A DNA stretch of 35,569 bases from assembly GCA_029779475.1 (NCBI GenBank), contig JAKPAN010000210.1:1-35569 (forward strand). The letters run 5' to 3'. The stretch is from Pseudomonadota bacterium (lineage in GTDB: Bacteria; Pseudomonadota; Gammaproteobacteria; Xanthomonadales; Rhodanobacteraceae). This document shows positions 21,402 to 29,561 of this stretch, piece after piece. Under the pieces are notes generated by a model that was given only the letters and a program-made list of their open reading frames with translations, was not told the DNA's origin and ran no database searches. Each line of letters opens with the position of its first letter. Positions within the stretch are counted from its first letter, which is position 1. The translations under genes were made by a program, and so were the position numbers.

Positions 21402-22462
21402 ATCGCGTCGACGTAGCTGGATTGCTCGATCGCATCGACCTGGTCGAACTCGTCTCGCGCACTGTCACGCTTCGCACGGCCGGCGCCGAGCATGTTGGCC
21501 TTTGTCCTTTCCACGACGAGCGCTCGCCGTCGTTCACCGTGAACGCCGCGAAACAGTTCTATCACTGCTTCGGCTGCGGCGCGCACGGCAACGCCGTGGA
21601 CTGGCTCATGCGTATCGAGCGGCTCGGCTTTCTCGATGCATGCCGTCGGCTCGGCGGCGAAGTGCCGCCGTCGGACAGGGGCGCGCAACCCGCTGCGCCA
21701 CCGCGACGCACGGGCTCGCGATGCGACTGGTTGCCGATCACGCCCGTGCCGGCAGACGCGCCTCGCCTGTTCGATGCGCGCGGACGTTGCGAGGCCTGGA
21801 ATCCGAAACGCGAACGCACCTCGTCATTCGCGCCGCGCGCCATATACGAATACCGCGACACCGAGAGCGCGCTGCTCGGCTATGTGTTGCGCTGCGAGTT
21901 CGTCGATCACGCAACGCACGCGCGCAAGAAGCTCACGCCGCAGCTCACGTTCTGCGTCGCGCGCAATGGCGAACGACGATGGTGCGTGCGCCCGTTCGCG
22001 CCACCGCGCCCGCTTTATGGGCTGGACGCGCTCGCGGCGAAGGCCGGTGCTCCGGTGCTCGTCGTCGAAGGCGAGAAGTGCGCGGACGCCGCTGCGCCTG
22101 CGCTGCCGATGTATGCCACCGTGGCGTGGCCCGGTGGCGCGAACGGCATCCACCATGTTGATTGGTCGCCGCTCTCCGGTCGCGACGTCGTGCTCTGGCC
22201 AGACGCGGATGGCCCGGGCCGTGACGCAATGCTCGGCAGCGCCGATCGCTCCGGCCGCGTACGCGAAGGCGTTGCGCAGCTGGCATGGCGCGCTGGTGCG
22301 CGCAGCCTGCGGTTTGTCGACGTGTCCGGCGTCCCACGCGGCTGGGACATCGCTGATGCGCTCGGCCAGGACGACTCGAATTGGACGCCGAGGCAACTCG
22401 CGGCATGGGCGGCGGCGCGAACGAAAGATGTGCGCGTGCTGCCTTCGAGGGCTGCGGCATGA
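21398..22462 (+). CDS. DNA primase with CHC2 zinc finger and TOPRIM-like domain
   Basis: Makes RNA primers for replication of the element. The 354-residue product has an N-terminal zinc ribbon with C36, H39, C57 and C60 (LCPFHDERSPSFTV...YHCFGCGAHGNAVDWLM), as in DnaG. A linker region follows, then a TOPRIM-like domain with Glu225 in VLVVEGEKCADAAAP and DxD near 270-272 in VVLWPDADGPGRDAM. There is no DnaB-interacting C-terminal domain; the helicase is encoded by the next gene, overlapping by ATGA. This split primase plus VirE-type helicase pair is usual in phage-like elements. Confidence 0.93.
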   Translation: MNRVDVAGLLDRIDLVELVSRTVTLRTAGAEHVGLCPFHDERSPSFTVNAAKQFYHCFGCGAHGNAVDWLMRIERLGFLDACRRLGGEVPPSDRGAQPAAPPRRTGSRCDWLPITPVPADAPRLFDARGRCEAWNPKRERTSSFAPRAIYEYRDTESALLGYVLRCEFVDHATHARKKLTPQLTFCVARNGERRWCVRPFAPPRPLYGLDALAAKAGAPVLVVEGEKCADAAAPALPMYATVAWPGGANGIHHVDWSPLSGRDVVLWPDADGPGRDAMLGSADRSGRVREGVAQLAWRAGARSLRFVDVSGVPRGWDIADALGQDDSNWTPRQLAAWAAARTKDVRVLPSRAAA

Positions 22463-23814
22463 ACACTGCGCGCGCTTCGATTACGGTGCTCGCGGGCGGA
22501 AAATCGGAACGGCCGCGGCGCGGCAGCGGGGGCGGCGCGACACACGCTCCCGCGTGGCAGGACGAACTACTGCGCACTCGCGAGGGCGATTGCCGCGCGA
22601 CTGCGGGCAATCTGCAGTTGATCCTCCGCAACGACGAGGCCGTGCGCGGTCTGTTCCGCTACAACGAGTTCACCGCACGCGTCGACGTCGTCGGTGACGT
22701 GCCGGGGCCGGTCGCGCTGCCGCAAGGGCCGCTCACTGATGCGCACCTCGCAGCGCTCGGCGCATGGCTAAGCAGCAAAAAAACCTACGCGCTGAGCGCC
22801 AAGCCGCCGCAGATCGCAGAGGCGATCGCACTTGCCGCGCATGAGTACGCGTTCCATCCGGTGCGCGACTATCTGCGCTCGCTCGCGTGGGATGGCACGC
22901 CGCGCATCGAAACCCTTTTCGCCAGTTACCTCGGCGCGCGCGGCAGCGCGTACGAATCGCGCGTTGCGCAGATGCTGTTCGTCTCGATCGTGGCGCGGGT
23001 ATTCCAGCCTGGCCGCAAAGTTGACACGGTTGTTGTGTTCGAGAGCCTAGAGCAGGGCACGGGCAAGACGACATTCATCCATGCGTTGCTGCGGCCGGAC
23101 TGGTGCGTCGACCCTGTTGAGACGATCGGCTCTCGCGATTTCCTCATGGCAATACGCGGCGCGGCGATCGTGGAGCTCGGCGAACTGAGCGTGTTTTCGC
23201 GCGCCGACTTCGCGAAGATCAAACAGGCGATCACGGTGCAGGTCGACACGTATCGCGATCCGTTCGCACGCTGCGTGGCGAGCTATCCAAGGCAATGCGT
23301 GTTCGTCGGCTCGACCAATCAGGACGACTGGAACCGAGACCCCACGGGTGCTCGTCGGTTCCTCCCCGTGCGCGTCAGCGCGATCGACCTCGATGGTTAT
23401 CTGAGCGTGCGCGATCAGGTATGGGCCGAAGCCGTGCACCTGTTCGACGCGGGAACCGACTACTGGACGCTGCCCGCGACCGCGGCGGCGGAAGTAGATG
23501 AGCGGTTCGACGACGATCCTTGGCTTGATCCGATCGCGTATTGGCTCGCCGGCAAGTGCGAGGACAAGAAGTACCCGGTCGAGATCGACATGCGCTCGAC
23601 CGCCGACGGCGGTGGCGTACGTCGCGTGCCGGCGGCGTTGCTCATGCAGCACGCCCTCGGCATCGAGACGGGCAAGCACACACGTGCGGAATGGTCGCGC
23701 GTGGTCAGCGTGATGCGTCGCCTCGGCTGGCGCAAAGAGCGCGTCATGCGCAATGGCGTGCGCGCGTGGGAATACGTGCGACCGACGGAGGATGCCGATG
23801 TCGTGCCGTTCTGA
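22459..23814 (+). CDS. VirE-type (virulence-associated E) replicative helicase
   Basis: Predicted ATP-driven helicase of the phage/plasmid VirE family, acting with the primase. The 451-residue product has a variable basic N-terminus (1-50), a central region DYLRSLAWDGTPRIETLFASYLGA typical for the family, then the ATPase core: Walker A EQGTGKTT (about 198-205) and a Walker B-like strand AIVELGELSVF. The segment YPRQCVFVGSTNQDDWNRDPTGARRFLPV is the diagnostic family motif (sensor 1 plus arginine region). The start overlaps the primase stop by 4 bp. The candidate origin follows immediately after the stop. Confidence 0.93.
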   Translation: MNTARASITVLAGGKSERPRRGSGGGATHAPAWQDELLRTREGDCRATAGNLQLILRNDEAVRGLFRYNEFTARVDVVGDVPGPVALPQGPLTDAHLAALGAWLSSKKTYALSAKPPQIAEAIALAAHEYAFHPVRDYLRSLAWDGTPRIETLFASYLGARGSAYESRVAQMLFVSIVARVFQPGRKVDTVVVFESLEQGTGKTTFIHALLRPDWCVDPVETIGSRDFLMAIRGAAIVELGELSVFSRADFAKIKQAITVQVDTYRDPFARCVASYPRQCVFVGSTNQDDWNRDPTGARRFLPVRVSAIDLDGYLSVRDQVWAEAVHLFDAGTDYWTLPATAAAEVDERFDDDPWLDPIAYWLAGKCEDKKYPVEIDMRSTADGGGVRRVPAALLMQHALGIETGKHTRAEWSRVVSVMRRLGWRKERVMRNGVRAWEYVRPTEDADVVPF

Positions 23815-23815
23815 T

Positions 23816-23995
23816 TGTCAGCTGTGCCCGCATTGCCAGATGAATGCCAGCTGCGGATTCGTGGCGCAAGTCATTGGCCGCATTGGCGTTGCCAGCATTG
23901 CCAGCTGCATTCGTGCGCACACACGTATGCGCGCGCACGCGCGCATTTGTTTAACCATTTCCATTGGCAGAGCTGGCACAGCTGGCAAATCATCT
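23816..23995. repeat. TGCCAG repeats, Z-DNA-like tract and AT-rich segment: candidate replication origin
   Basis: TGCCAG occurs at 23834, 23845, 23890 and 23899 on the plus strand and, inverted (CTGGCA), at 23973 and 23982, with near-copies at 23817 (TGTCAG) and 23965. Between the two arms lies a 34-bp perfect purine-pyrimidine alternation (23913-23946), followed by the AT-rich segment ATTTGTTTAACCATTTCC. The arrangement directly follows primase and helicase genes and has iteron-like spacing of 9-11 bp. No convincing gene covers it. Confidence 0.6.
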
Positions 23996-24216
23996 ACTCG
24001 ATGCAGCGCCGCGATCTCGACACCGACGAGCCGGATCGCGACCGGCCTCGCCGTGGCTCGCGCGGCTGGCGGCGTCTCGCGTCGAGGCGGGACGGCGCGC
24101 GCGGCGCGCGGGTCCTCCCCGAGGGGTCGTCGATGCGGGTACCAAGGCCGCAATCTATCGCTAGGGTCGGCGGTGGGTGACTGCTTGCGACTGTTTTCGT
24201 GCACGGGGTATTCGGC
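23996..24216. other. Non-coding stretch before the terminase genes; possible packaging (cos/pac) site
   Basis: The stretch is very GC-rich (GCGCGCGGCGCGCGGGTCC near 24097-24115) with CCTCCCCGAGGGG following. A 60-codon plus-strand frame at 24001-24180 exists but is Arg-rich, low-complexity and has no ribosome binding site. Packaging sites lie upstream of terminase genes in lambda-like phages, so a cos or pac site here is plausible, but nothing in the sequence proves it. Confidence 0.3.
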
Positions 24217-24831
24217 ATGAACGCATCGCCAAACCGGATCAGCATGGCCGACTTCGCGCGGCTCAAGGGTTGGTCGAGCCAGTACGTTTCGCAGCTGCGC
24301 GGCGAACATCGCCTGGTACTCGATGGTGACGGGTTCGTCGTCGTCGATCGCAGCGAGGCGCTCATCATCGCCACGCGCAAGAGTGCGACGCGCGGCGGCG
24401 ACCGCACCGGCAAGCACGCGCGTCTGGCCGCCGAGCGCGCAGAAGCCGAAGGCACCGCCACCACACCTGCCGAACCCAGCGCGCCGCTTCCGGCTGGCGC
24501 CACGCCGCTGGACTCGGGCGGCGTCGCTTCGCTGACACTGGCCGACGTCACGCGCGCCGAGAAAATCGAACGCACGCGCAACCTGCGCCTGCAGAACGCG
24601 AAGGAAGCCGGCGAGCTCGTGCGGCGTAGCGCCGTCGACGCAGAAGCATTCCGCTGCGCACGCCAAGCGCAGGAACTGCTGCTCGCACTGCGCGACCGCC
24701 TGCCGCCGCTGCTCGCCGCGATGAGCGACGAGCGGGAAATTGGCGATCTGCTCGAGACCGAGTTGCGCCACGTCATCGCCACGATCGCCAGCGCGCCGGC
24801 AATGGCCGCCGCCGAACGGGAGGCCGCATGA
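24217..24831 (+). CDS. Terminase small subunit (Nu1-like)
   Basis: Recognises the packaging site and recruits the large subunit. The 204-residue product has an N-terminal winged HTH (NRISMADFARLKGWSSQYVSQLRGE), then a basic Ala-rich linker (about 50-105). A C-terminal helical region follows (LADVTRAEKIERTRNLRLQNAKEAGELVRR...LLALRDRLPPLLAAM), the Nu1-type coiled coil for assembly with the large subunit. ATG 24217 was chosen over an upstream GTG at 24199. It overlaps the large-subunit gene by ATGA. In satellites the small subunit usually redirects packaging to the element's own site. Confidence 0.87.
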   Translation: MNASPNRISMADFARLKGWSSQYVSQLRGEHRLVLDGDGFVVVDRSEALIIATRKSATRGGDRTGKHARLAAERAEAEGTATTPAEPSAPLPAGATPLDSGGVASLTLADVTRAEKIERTRNLRLQNAKEAGELVRRSAVDAEAFRCARQAQELLLALRDRLPPLLAAMSDEREIGDLLETELRHVIATIASAPAMAAAEREAA

Positions 24832-26768
24832 ATCTCGACACCGACCTGCTCGACGATCTCGCGCTTGCCGATGGCGCCGCAGTGTTCCGCGATGCCTGGT
24901 GCCGCGGTTGGATGATTCCGCCGCCGCTCGACGTGAGCAGATGGGCCGATGCGAACCGCCTCATCTCGCGCGCCGCCGGCGCCGAACCCGGCCCGTGGCG
25001 CACGTCGCGCTTTCCGTACCTTGCCGAGATCATGGATTGCCTGTCCGCGCACTCGCCTGTGCGCGAAGTCGCGCTGATGAAGTCCACCCAAGTTGGTGGC
25101 ACGGAAGTGCTCAACAACGCCGTGGGCTATGTCATCGACCACGCACCCGGCCCGTGCATGGTGCTGATGCCGACAGTCGATACCGCTGAACGTTGGAGCA
25201 AGCAACGCCTGACACCCATGCTCGCGGAAATGCGTTGCCTTGCGGCCAAGGTCGCGCCGGCGCGTTCACGCGACTCGGGCAATACGACGCTATCCAAGGA
25301 ATTCGTGGGTGGTGTGCTTGTGATCACCGGCGCGAACTCGTCGAGCGGCCTGCGCTCGATGCCGGTGCGCTTCCTGTTCATGGACGAAATCGACGAGTAC
25401 GACACCGATCTCAACGACCAGGGCAGCGCCATCGAACTCGCCGAGCGCCGCACGTCGACGTTCACACGCCGCAAGGTGCTCAAGATCAGCACGCCGACGG
25501 TGAAGGGCGCGAGCGCGATCGAATCCGCGTTCGAGGCCGGCGACCAGCGTCGCTATTTCGTGCCGTGCCCGCTTTGCGAGCATCGGCAGACGCTCGTCAT
25601 CGAGCGCCTCACCGACGACGGCGAGTTCATCTGCGAAGGCTGCGGCGCGCTCATCGACGAGCGCAACAAGATCGCGATGCTCGCGCAGGGCGAGTGGCGC
25701 GCCGTCTTCCCCGAGCGCGCCGCGCGTTCGTATCACCTGAACGCGCTGTATTCGCCGTACGGCATCGGCTACTCGTGGCAGGAGGTCGCCGCGCTACGTG
25801 CCGAGGCGCGCCGCAATCCGGACAAGGCCGTCACGTTCGCGAACACGATCCTCGGCCTGCCGTACGAATCCGACACGCAGCGCATCGAGGTCAGCGAGCT
25901 TGCCGAGCGCGCGGAAGCATGGCCGCGCCGCACGATCCCTGAAGGCTGCCTGCTGCTCACCTGCGGTATCGACGTGCAGCACAACCGCTGGGCCGTGCGC
26001 ATCGAAGGCTGGGGCCGCAATGATCAGTCCTGGTGCATCGACTATGTCGAAATCCCTGGCGATCCGACGCGCGAGGAAGATTGGGCGGATCTGGATGCGA
26101 TCGTGTTCGCGCCAATCGTGAACCGCTTCGGCGTCGAGCTGCGCCCGTGCATGATCGCGATCGACTCCGGCAACTGGACGCACGAAGTGTATCGCTGGGT
26201 GCGAAAGCATCCAGCGCGCAACGTGATCGCGATCAAAGGCAGCAGCCAGCCGAACAAGCCCGTGATCAATCGCCCGACCGCGCAGGACGTGAACGTGCGC
26301 GGCCAGAACATGCGCCACGGCATTCACCTGTGGAACGTCGGCGTGAACACGGCCAAGGACACGCTGTTCGCGCGCCTCACTGGCGACGCCGGCGTCGATG
26401 CGCTTGAACGCCGCTGCCACTTCCCCGCTGACATGCCGGCGGAGTTCTACGAACAGCATGGCGCCGAGCGGTACGACATGGCGCGCAAGCGCTGGATCAA
26501 GCGGCCCGGCGCGCGCAACGAAGCATGGGACTGTTGGGTCTACGCCTACGCCGCCGCCTGCCATCCGCTCGTGCGCGTGTACGCAAAGCGGGAAGCCGAT
26601 TGGGCCGCGCTCGAGGCAAAGATCGAGCCGCGCGTGGGAGACATCTTCGGTGCCGATGACGTTCCCCGTGAAACAAAGTTGGCGGCGCCGCCCGTGCCCG
26701 TCAACGAGTTCGGGTGGGCCAATCACGGCAGTTACCGCCGTGGCGTGCGCTCGTCGGGGATTCGATGA
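24828..26768 (+). CDS. Phage terminase large subunit, lambda gpA family
   Basis: ATP-driven DNA packaging motor and cos endonuclease. The 646 residues match lambda gpA (641). N-terminal ATPase: the adenine-binding region WRTSRFPYLAEIMDCLS, a Walker A-like MKSTQVGGTE (about 83-92) and Walker B FLFMDEIDEYD. A zinc ribbon CPLCEHRQTL...CEGCG follows. The C-terminal nuclease contains CGIDVQHNRWAVRIEGWG with the metal-binding Asp, then AIDSGNWT and GARNEAWDCWVYAYAAC. No frameshift is present. Coupled by overlap to the genes on both sides. Confidence 0.95.
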   Translation: MNLDTDLLDDLALADGAAVFRDAWCRGWMIPPPLDVSRWADANRLISRAAGAEPGPWRTSRFPYLAEIMDCLSAHSPVREVALMKSTQVGGTEVLNNAVGYVIDHAPGPCMVLMPTVDTAERWSKQRLTPMLAEMRCLAAKVAPARSRDSGNTTLSKEFVGGVLVITGANSSSGLRSMPVRFLFMDEIDEYDTDLNDQGSAIELAERRTSTFTRRKVLKISTPTVKGASAIESAFEAGDQRRYFVPCPLCEHRQTLVIERLTDDGEFICEGCGALIDERNKIAMLAQGEWRAVFPERAARSYHLNALYSPYGIGYSWQEVAALRAEARRNPDKAVTFANTILGLPYESDTQRIEVSELAERAEAWPRRTIPEGCLLLTCGIDVQHNRWAVRIEGWGRNDQSWCIDYVEIPGDPTREEDWADLDAIVFAPIVNRFGVELRPCMIAIDSGNWTHEVYRWVRKHPARNVIAIKGSSQPNKPVINRPTAQDVNVRGQNMRHGIHLWNVGVNTAKDTLFARLTGDAGVDALERRCHFPADMPAEFYEQHGAERYDMARKRWIKRPGARNEAWDCWVYAYAAACHPLVRVYAKREADWAALEAKIEPRVGDIFGADDVPRETKLAAPPVPVNEFGWANHGSYRRGVRSSGIR

Positions 26769-27028
26769 GCGCCGCGCCGATGGAAGAGCCGAGCTTCGAG
26801 CAACGGCGCGGTTTTTTGGTCGAGCGTCCGACGATCCGCGCTACGGGCGCAGGCCGCGTCGACGAAGACGATGCAGCCAAATACCTCGGCGTCTCATCGA
26901 GAAAGATGCGCCAGATGCGCGCTGCTGATGAAGGGCCCTCTTACGCGAGGATCGGAAACCGAATCTGGTATGCGCTCAACGATCTCGATGCCTACATCGA
27001 AGCCTGCCGACACGAAACCACCCGGTAG
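26765..27028 (+). CDS. Small helix-turn-helix DNA-binding protein
   Basis: The 87-residue product ends with VDEDDAAKYLGVSSRKMRQMRAADEGPSYARIGNRIWYALNDLDAYIEAC, an excisionase/MerR-like HTH with wing. It overlaps the terminase stop by ATGA. In lambda this position is occupied by gpW, a head-tail connector, which this is not. A row of five 10-bp repeats starts 13 bp after its stop and is a natural candidate binding site. It could be a late-gene regulator or excisionase; the position makes autoregulation likely but unproven. Confidence 0.85.
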   Translation: MSAAPMEEPSFEQRRGFLVERPTIRATGAGRVDEDDAAKYLGVSSRKMRQMRAADEGPSYARIGNRIWYALNDLDAYIEACRHETTR

Positions 27029-27040
27029 CCGCGAAATATT

Positions 27041-27094
27041 TTTGGCAGATCGCGGCAAAGTGCGGCAGATCGCGGCAGAACGCGGCAAATCGCG
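27041..27094 (+). repeat. Five tandem 10-bp repeats (GCGGCARATC type)
   Basis: Units in register are TTTGGCAGAT, CGCGGCAAAG, TGCGGCAGAT, CGCGGCAGAA and CGCGGCAAAT, followed by a CGCG remnant. The period of 10 bp places every unit on the same face of the helix. The array fills the only gap (92 bp) between the HTH gene and the next gene, so it could be an operator, or an iteron array for the protein encoded just before it. It is not a CRISPR: units are too short and there are no spacers. Confidence 0.85.
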
Positions 27095-27120
27095 CACGGG
27101 CAGTCTGTTTTCATGGAGCC

Positions 27121-28002
27121 ATGAACACGACAGCCAGCAGCACCCAACCCCCGGCCCTTTCGTCCACCGAGCTCGATGAGCGCATTCGCGCGGAAGGCCA
27201 ACGTCTCCTGATCGAGCAGAATCTCGAACAAGGCCTCGCGCAACAGCGCCTCGCGCCACTGGAAGCCGGTGACGATGCCGCGCTCGATCGCATCGAGCAA
27301 CAAATCAACGAGTGTCGCGATCGCCAAATTCGAATTCAGGAGCGTGTCGACCTCCTCAACCGGCGCGTTGAAGAAGCCAGGCAGCGCGAGCGCGATGCCG
27401 AACTGGATCATGTCGTCGCCGTCGCGAACCGTGCGCGCGAGATCGGCGAACGTCTGATCACCGAGGATTACGCCGAGCATGCTGCTGTTCTCGTAGAGGT
27501 GCTCGGCAAGCTCGCAGCAATCAATGCGCTGATTGATGCGGCAAACCAGCGAACGACCGGCACGGACCGCAAAAACGTCGCGAAGCCGAATCTGATTCGC
27601 TGCCACCCTGGTCGCGAATGGACGGAAAAGGAAACCGTCCGCGTCGGAATCCACGACCGCGACCATCCTCACTACGGAAAGGCCGAGCTCAGCACCAACA
27701 ATCCGAACGTCGCGTATCTCAAGGATGGCGGCGAAACCGTTCCGGCAACAATGGTCATCGAACGGGAGGTACTGCGGCGCGCAGATATGCGTCGGGAACC
27801 CGATCTCGTCGGCTCAGTTGTATTGCCCGGTGTCGGCCCCGCGCCCGAAGGCAGCGGCTTGACCGCGCTGTGGGACGAACGCAAAGCCCGTGAGGCAGCC
27901 GCCAACCTCCCGTCACTGCGTGCCGAGATCGAAGCATCCTTGACGCAGGAAGCTGCGAGCACCACCCGCAGCGAGAAGCACGTTGCGGATCAGCGCAAAT
28001 GA
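27121..28002 (+). CDS. Hypothetical coiled-coil protein at the portal-gene position
   Basis: The 293-residue product has a long coiled coil from about 15 to 145 (for example DAALDRIEQQINECRDRQIRIQERVDLLNRRVEEARQRERDAELD). A compact middle region follows (LIRCHPGREWTEKETVRVGIHDRDHPHYGKAELST) and a charged C-terminus. I recognise no family; it is far shorter than portal proteins (about 450-550) and has none of their features. It stands between terminase and the S49 protease, where lambda has gpW and the portal gene. It overlaps the protease gene by ATGA. A scaffold or capsid-size role is possible by analogy to P4 Sid, but not shown. Confidence 0.8.
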   Translation: MNTTASSTQPPALSSTELDERIRAEGQRLLIEQNLEQGLAQQRLAPLEAGDDAALDRIEQQINECRDRQIRIQERVDLLNRRVEEARQRERDAELDHVVAVANRAREIGERLITEDYAEHAAVLVEVLGKLAAINALIDAANQRTTGTDRKNVAKPNLIRCHPGREWTEKETVRVGIHDRDHPHYGKAELSTNNPNVAYLKDGGETVPATMVIEREVLRRADMRREPDLVGSVVLPGVGPAPEGSGLTALWDERKAREAAANLPSLRAEIEASLTQEAASTTRSEKHVADQRK

Positions 28003-29120
28003 GCGGCGCCTTCACCATCGCCGCGGGCATGATCTGGGCCATCGAGCCCGATTCACTGCGCACGCTGTTGCAGGTCGCCGCGCGCGAAGGCGACGTATCC
28101 GCACTCGCTACGCGCGCCGGCAGGCCCATGGACGGCGCGCCGCGCGTCGACTTGCGCGGCGATACGGCGATCATTCCGGTTCGCGGCCCGATCTTCCGTC
28201 ACGCCGGCCTGATGACCGAAGTGTGTGGCGCGACCGCGACGGCAACGCTCGCGCGCGATTTTCAGACGGCGCTCGACAACCCCGCCGTCAAGACCATCCT
28301 GCTGGACATCGACTCGCCCGGCGGTGAAGCGACGGGCATTCATGAATTCGCCAACCAGGTCTATGCCGCGCGCTCGCGCAAGACCGTCAAGGCCTACGTC
28401 GGCGGCATGGGCGCGAGCGCGGCGTACTGGATCGCGAGTGCAGCCAGCCAGATCGTTGTCGATGAAACCGCGATGCTTGGTTCCATCGGTGTTGTTTCGA
28501 CGTATACCGACACTCGGCAGCGCGAAGAGAAGGCTGGGATGCGGCGCGTCGAGATCGTGAGCAGCACGAGCCCGAACAAGCGGCTCGATCCGACTTCCGA
28601 GAAAGGGCGCGCCAGCATCCAAGCCGTTGTCGACCAGCTCGCTGACGTATTCATCGGCGACGTCGCGCGCAACCGCGGCGTCTCGCGCGAGCGTGTCGTC
28701 AACGGCTTCGGCAAGGGCGGACTGCTCGTCGGCGCCGACGCAGTGCGCGCCGGCATGGCGAACGGACTCGGTAGCCTCGAAGGCCTCGTTCGCGGCGAGG
28801 CGCCGCGCGCGCCATCGCCCGCGAAGAACGCTCCGTCCAATCGGCGCCACGCAGCGGCAACGCCGAGCCGTACGCCGCAGGCCATTTTCGACGCGCGAGC
28901 CGTCGCAAACCGGAACGCCGCGCCATCGTGGGATGGTGTCGTGCGCAAGTTCGGCAGCGCCGAGCGTGACAGCGCCGCAGCGCGTGAGCCTTCGCCAACC
29001 GGCTGGGACGGCACGGTCGACAAATTCAGTGGCGACGCCTCCGCCAGCACGAAGCGCCTGCGGACTTCGGCGGAAATTTTCGCGGCGCGCACGAAAACCG
29101 TGAGGACGCGGCAGGTATGA
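27999..29120 (+). CDS. S49-family phage capsid maturation protease (lambda gpC-like)
   Basis: Processes capsid or portal proteins in lambda-like phages. The 373-residue product has the S49 fold: IIPVRGPIFRHAGLMTEVCGATAT, LLDIDSPGGEATG, then catalytic Ser140 in YVGGMGASAAYWIASAA, and the catalytic Lys194 in SSTSPNKRLDP, followed by GRASIQAVVDQLADVFIGDVARNRGV. The region beyond about 270 is low-complexity and holds two copies of a WDGxVxKF motif (SWDGVVRKFG and GWDGTVDKFS). In lambda the 3' end of C doubles as a scaffold gene (Nu3); this tail may do the same. No capsid protein for it to cut is encoded here. Confidence 0.93.
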   Translation: MSGAFTIAAGMIWAIEPDSLRTLLQVAAREGDVSALATRAGRPMDGAPRVDLRGDTAIIPVRGPIFRHAGLMTEVCGATATATLARDFQTALDNPAVKTILLDIDSPGGEATGIHEFANQVYAARSRKTVKAYVGGMGASAAYWIASAASQIVVDETAMLGSIGVVSTYTDTRQREEKAGMRRVEIVSSTSPNKRLDPTSEKGRASIQAVVDQLADVFIGDVARNRGVSRERVVNGFGKGGLLVGADAVRAGMANGLGSLEGLVRGEAPRAPSPAKNAPSNRRHAAATPSRTPQAIFDARAVANRNAAPSWDGVVRKFGSAERDSAAAREPSPTGWDGTVDKFSGDASASTKRLRTSAEIFAARTKTVRTRQV

Positions 29121-29509
29121 ATGATGCCGCCAAGCTCACGAAGCAGCCATCTGCACATGCGCGCGCCAGCGCCTTATGGCGCGCACGGAATAGCGTCGAC
29201 GGCGTGACCGCAATAGCGCGCGAGGGAATGTCCATCGAAGAACTGGAACGTCGTCTCGCAGCCGTTGCCGATGACGAAACTGCGCTGGACGACGAGGCGG
29301 CGGCCGTGACCTTCCTTGGCACGCTGGTTTCGTGCGTCATGCACAACTCCGGTCAAGGCGCGACACCCAGTCGCATTCTCGTCCAGAACGCTGCGGCGCT
29401 CGCGATGCACTGGTTTCCGAACAGCGCCGTTCTCGAGTTGCTGTCTCTGCCGCTTCCGCCGCGACGTGCGCGGCTCTCCATCGTCCCGACCGACAAGCCG
29501 GCTGCATGA
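29117..29509 (+). CDS. Hypothetical 130-aa phage protein
   Basis: The product starts MNDAAKLTKQPSAHARASAL and has a helical, acidic middle (SIEELERRLAAVADDETALDDEAAAVTFLG) and a Pro-rich end. No family is recognised. It overlaps the protease stop by ATGA and precedes the decoration protein by 52 bp, so it belongs to the head-gene operon. Confidence 0.75.
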   Translation: MNDAAKLTKQPSAHARASALWRARNSVDGVTAIAREGMSIEELERRLAAVADDETALDDEAAAVTFLGTLVSCVMHNSGQGATPSRILVQNAAALAMHWFPNSAVLELLSLPLPPRRARLSIVPTDKPAA

Positions 29510-29561
29510 GCTTTGCCGTGCGTCGATCGTCGACCGCAACATCCAACCAAAGGAGAAAGTC

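Noticed and set aside
24001..24180. A 60-codon ORF between the helicase and terminase genes
   Set aside because: Low complexity, no ribosome binding site and no recognisable motif; the region looks non-coding.
27041..27094. CRISPR array
   Set aside because: Units are only 10 bp, directly adjacent, without spacers or cas genes.
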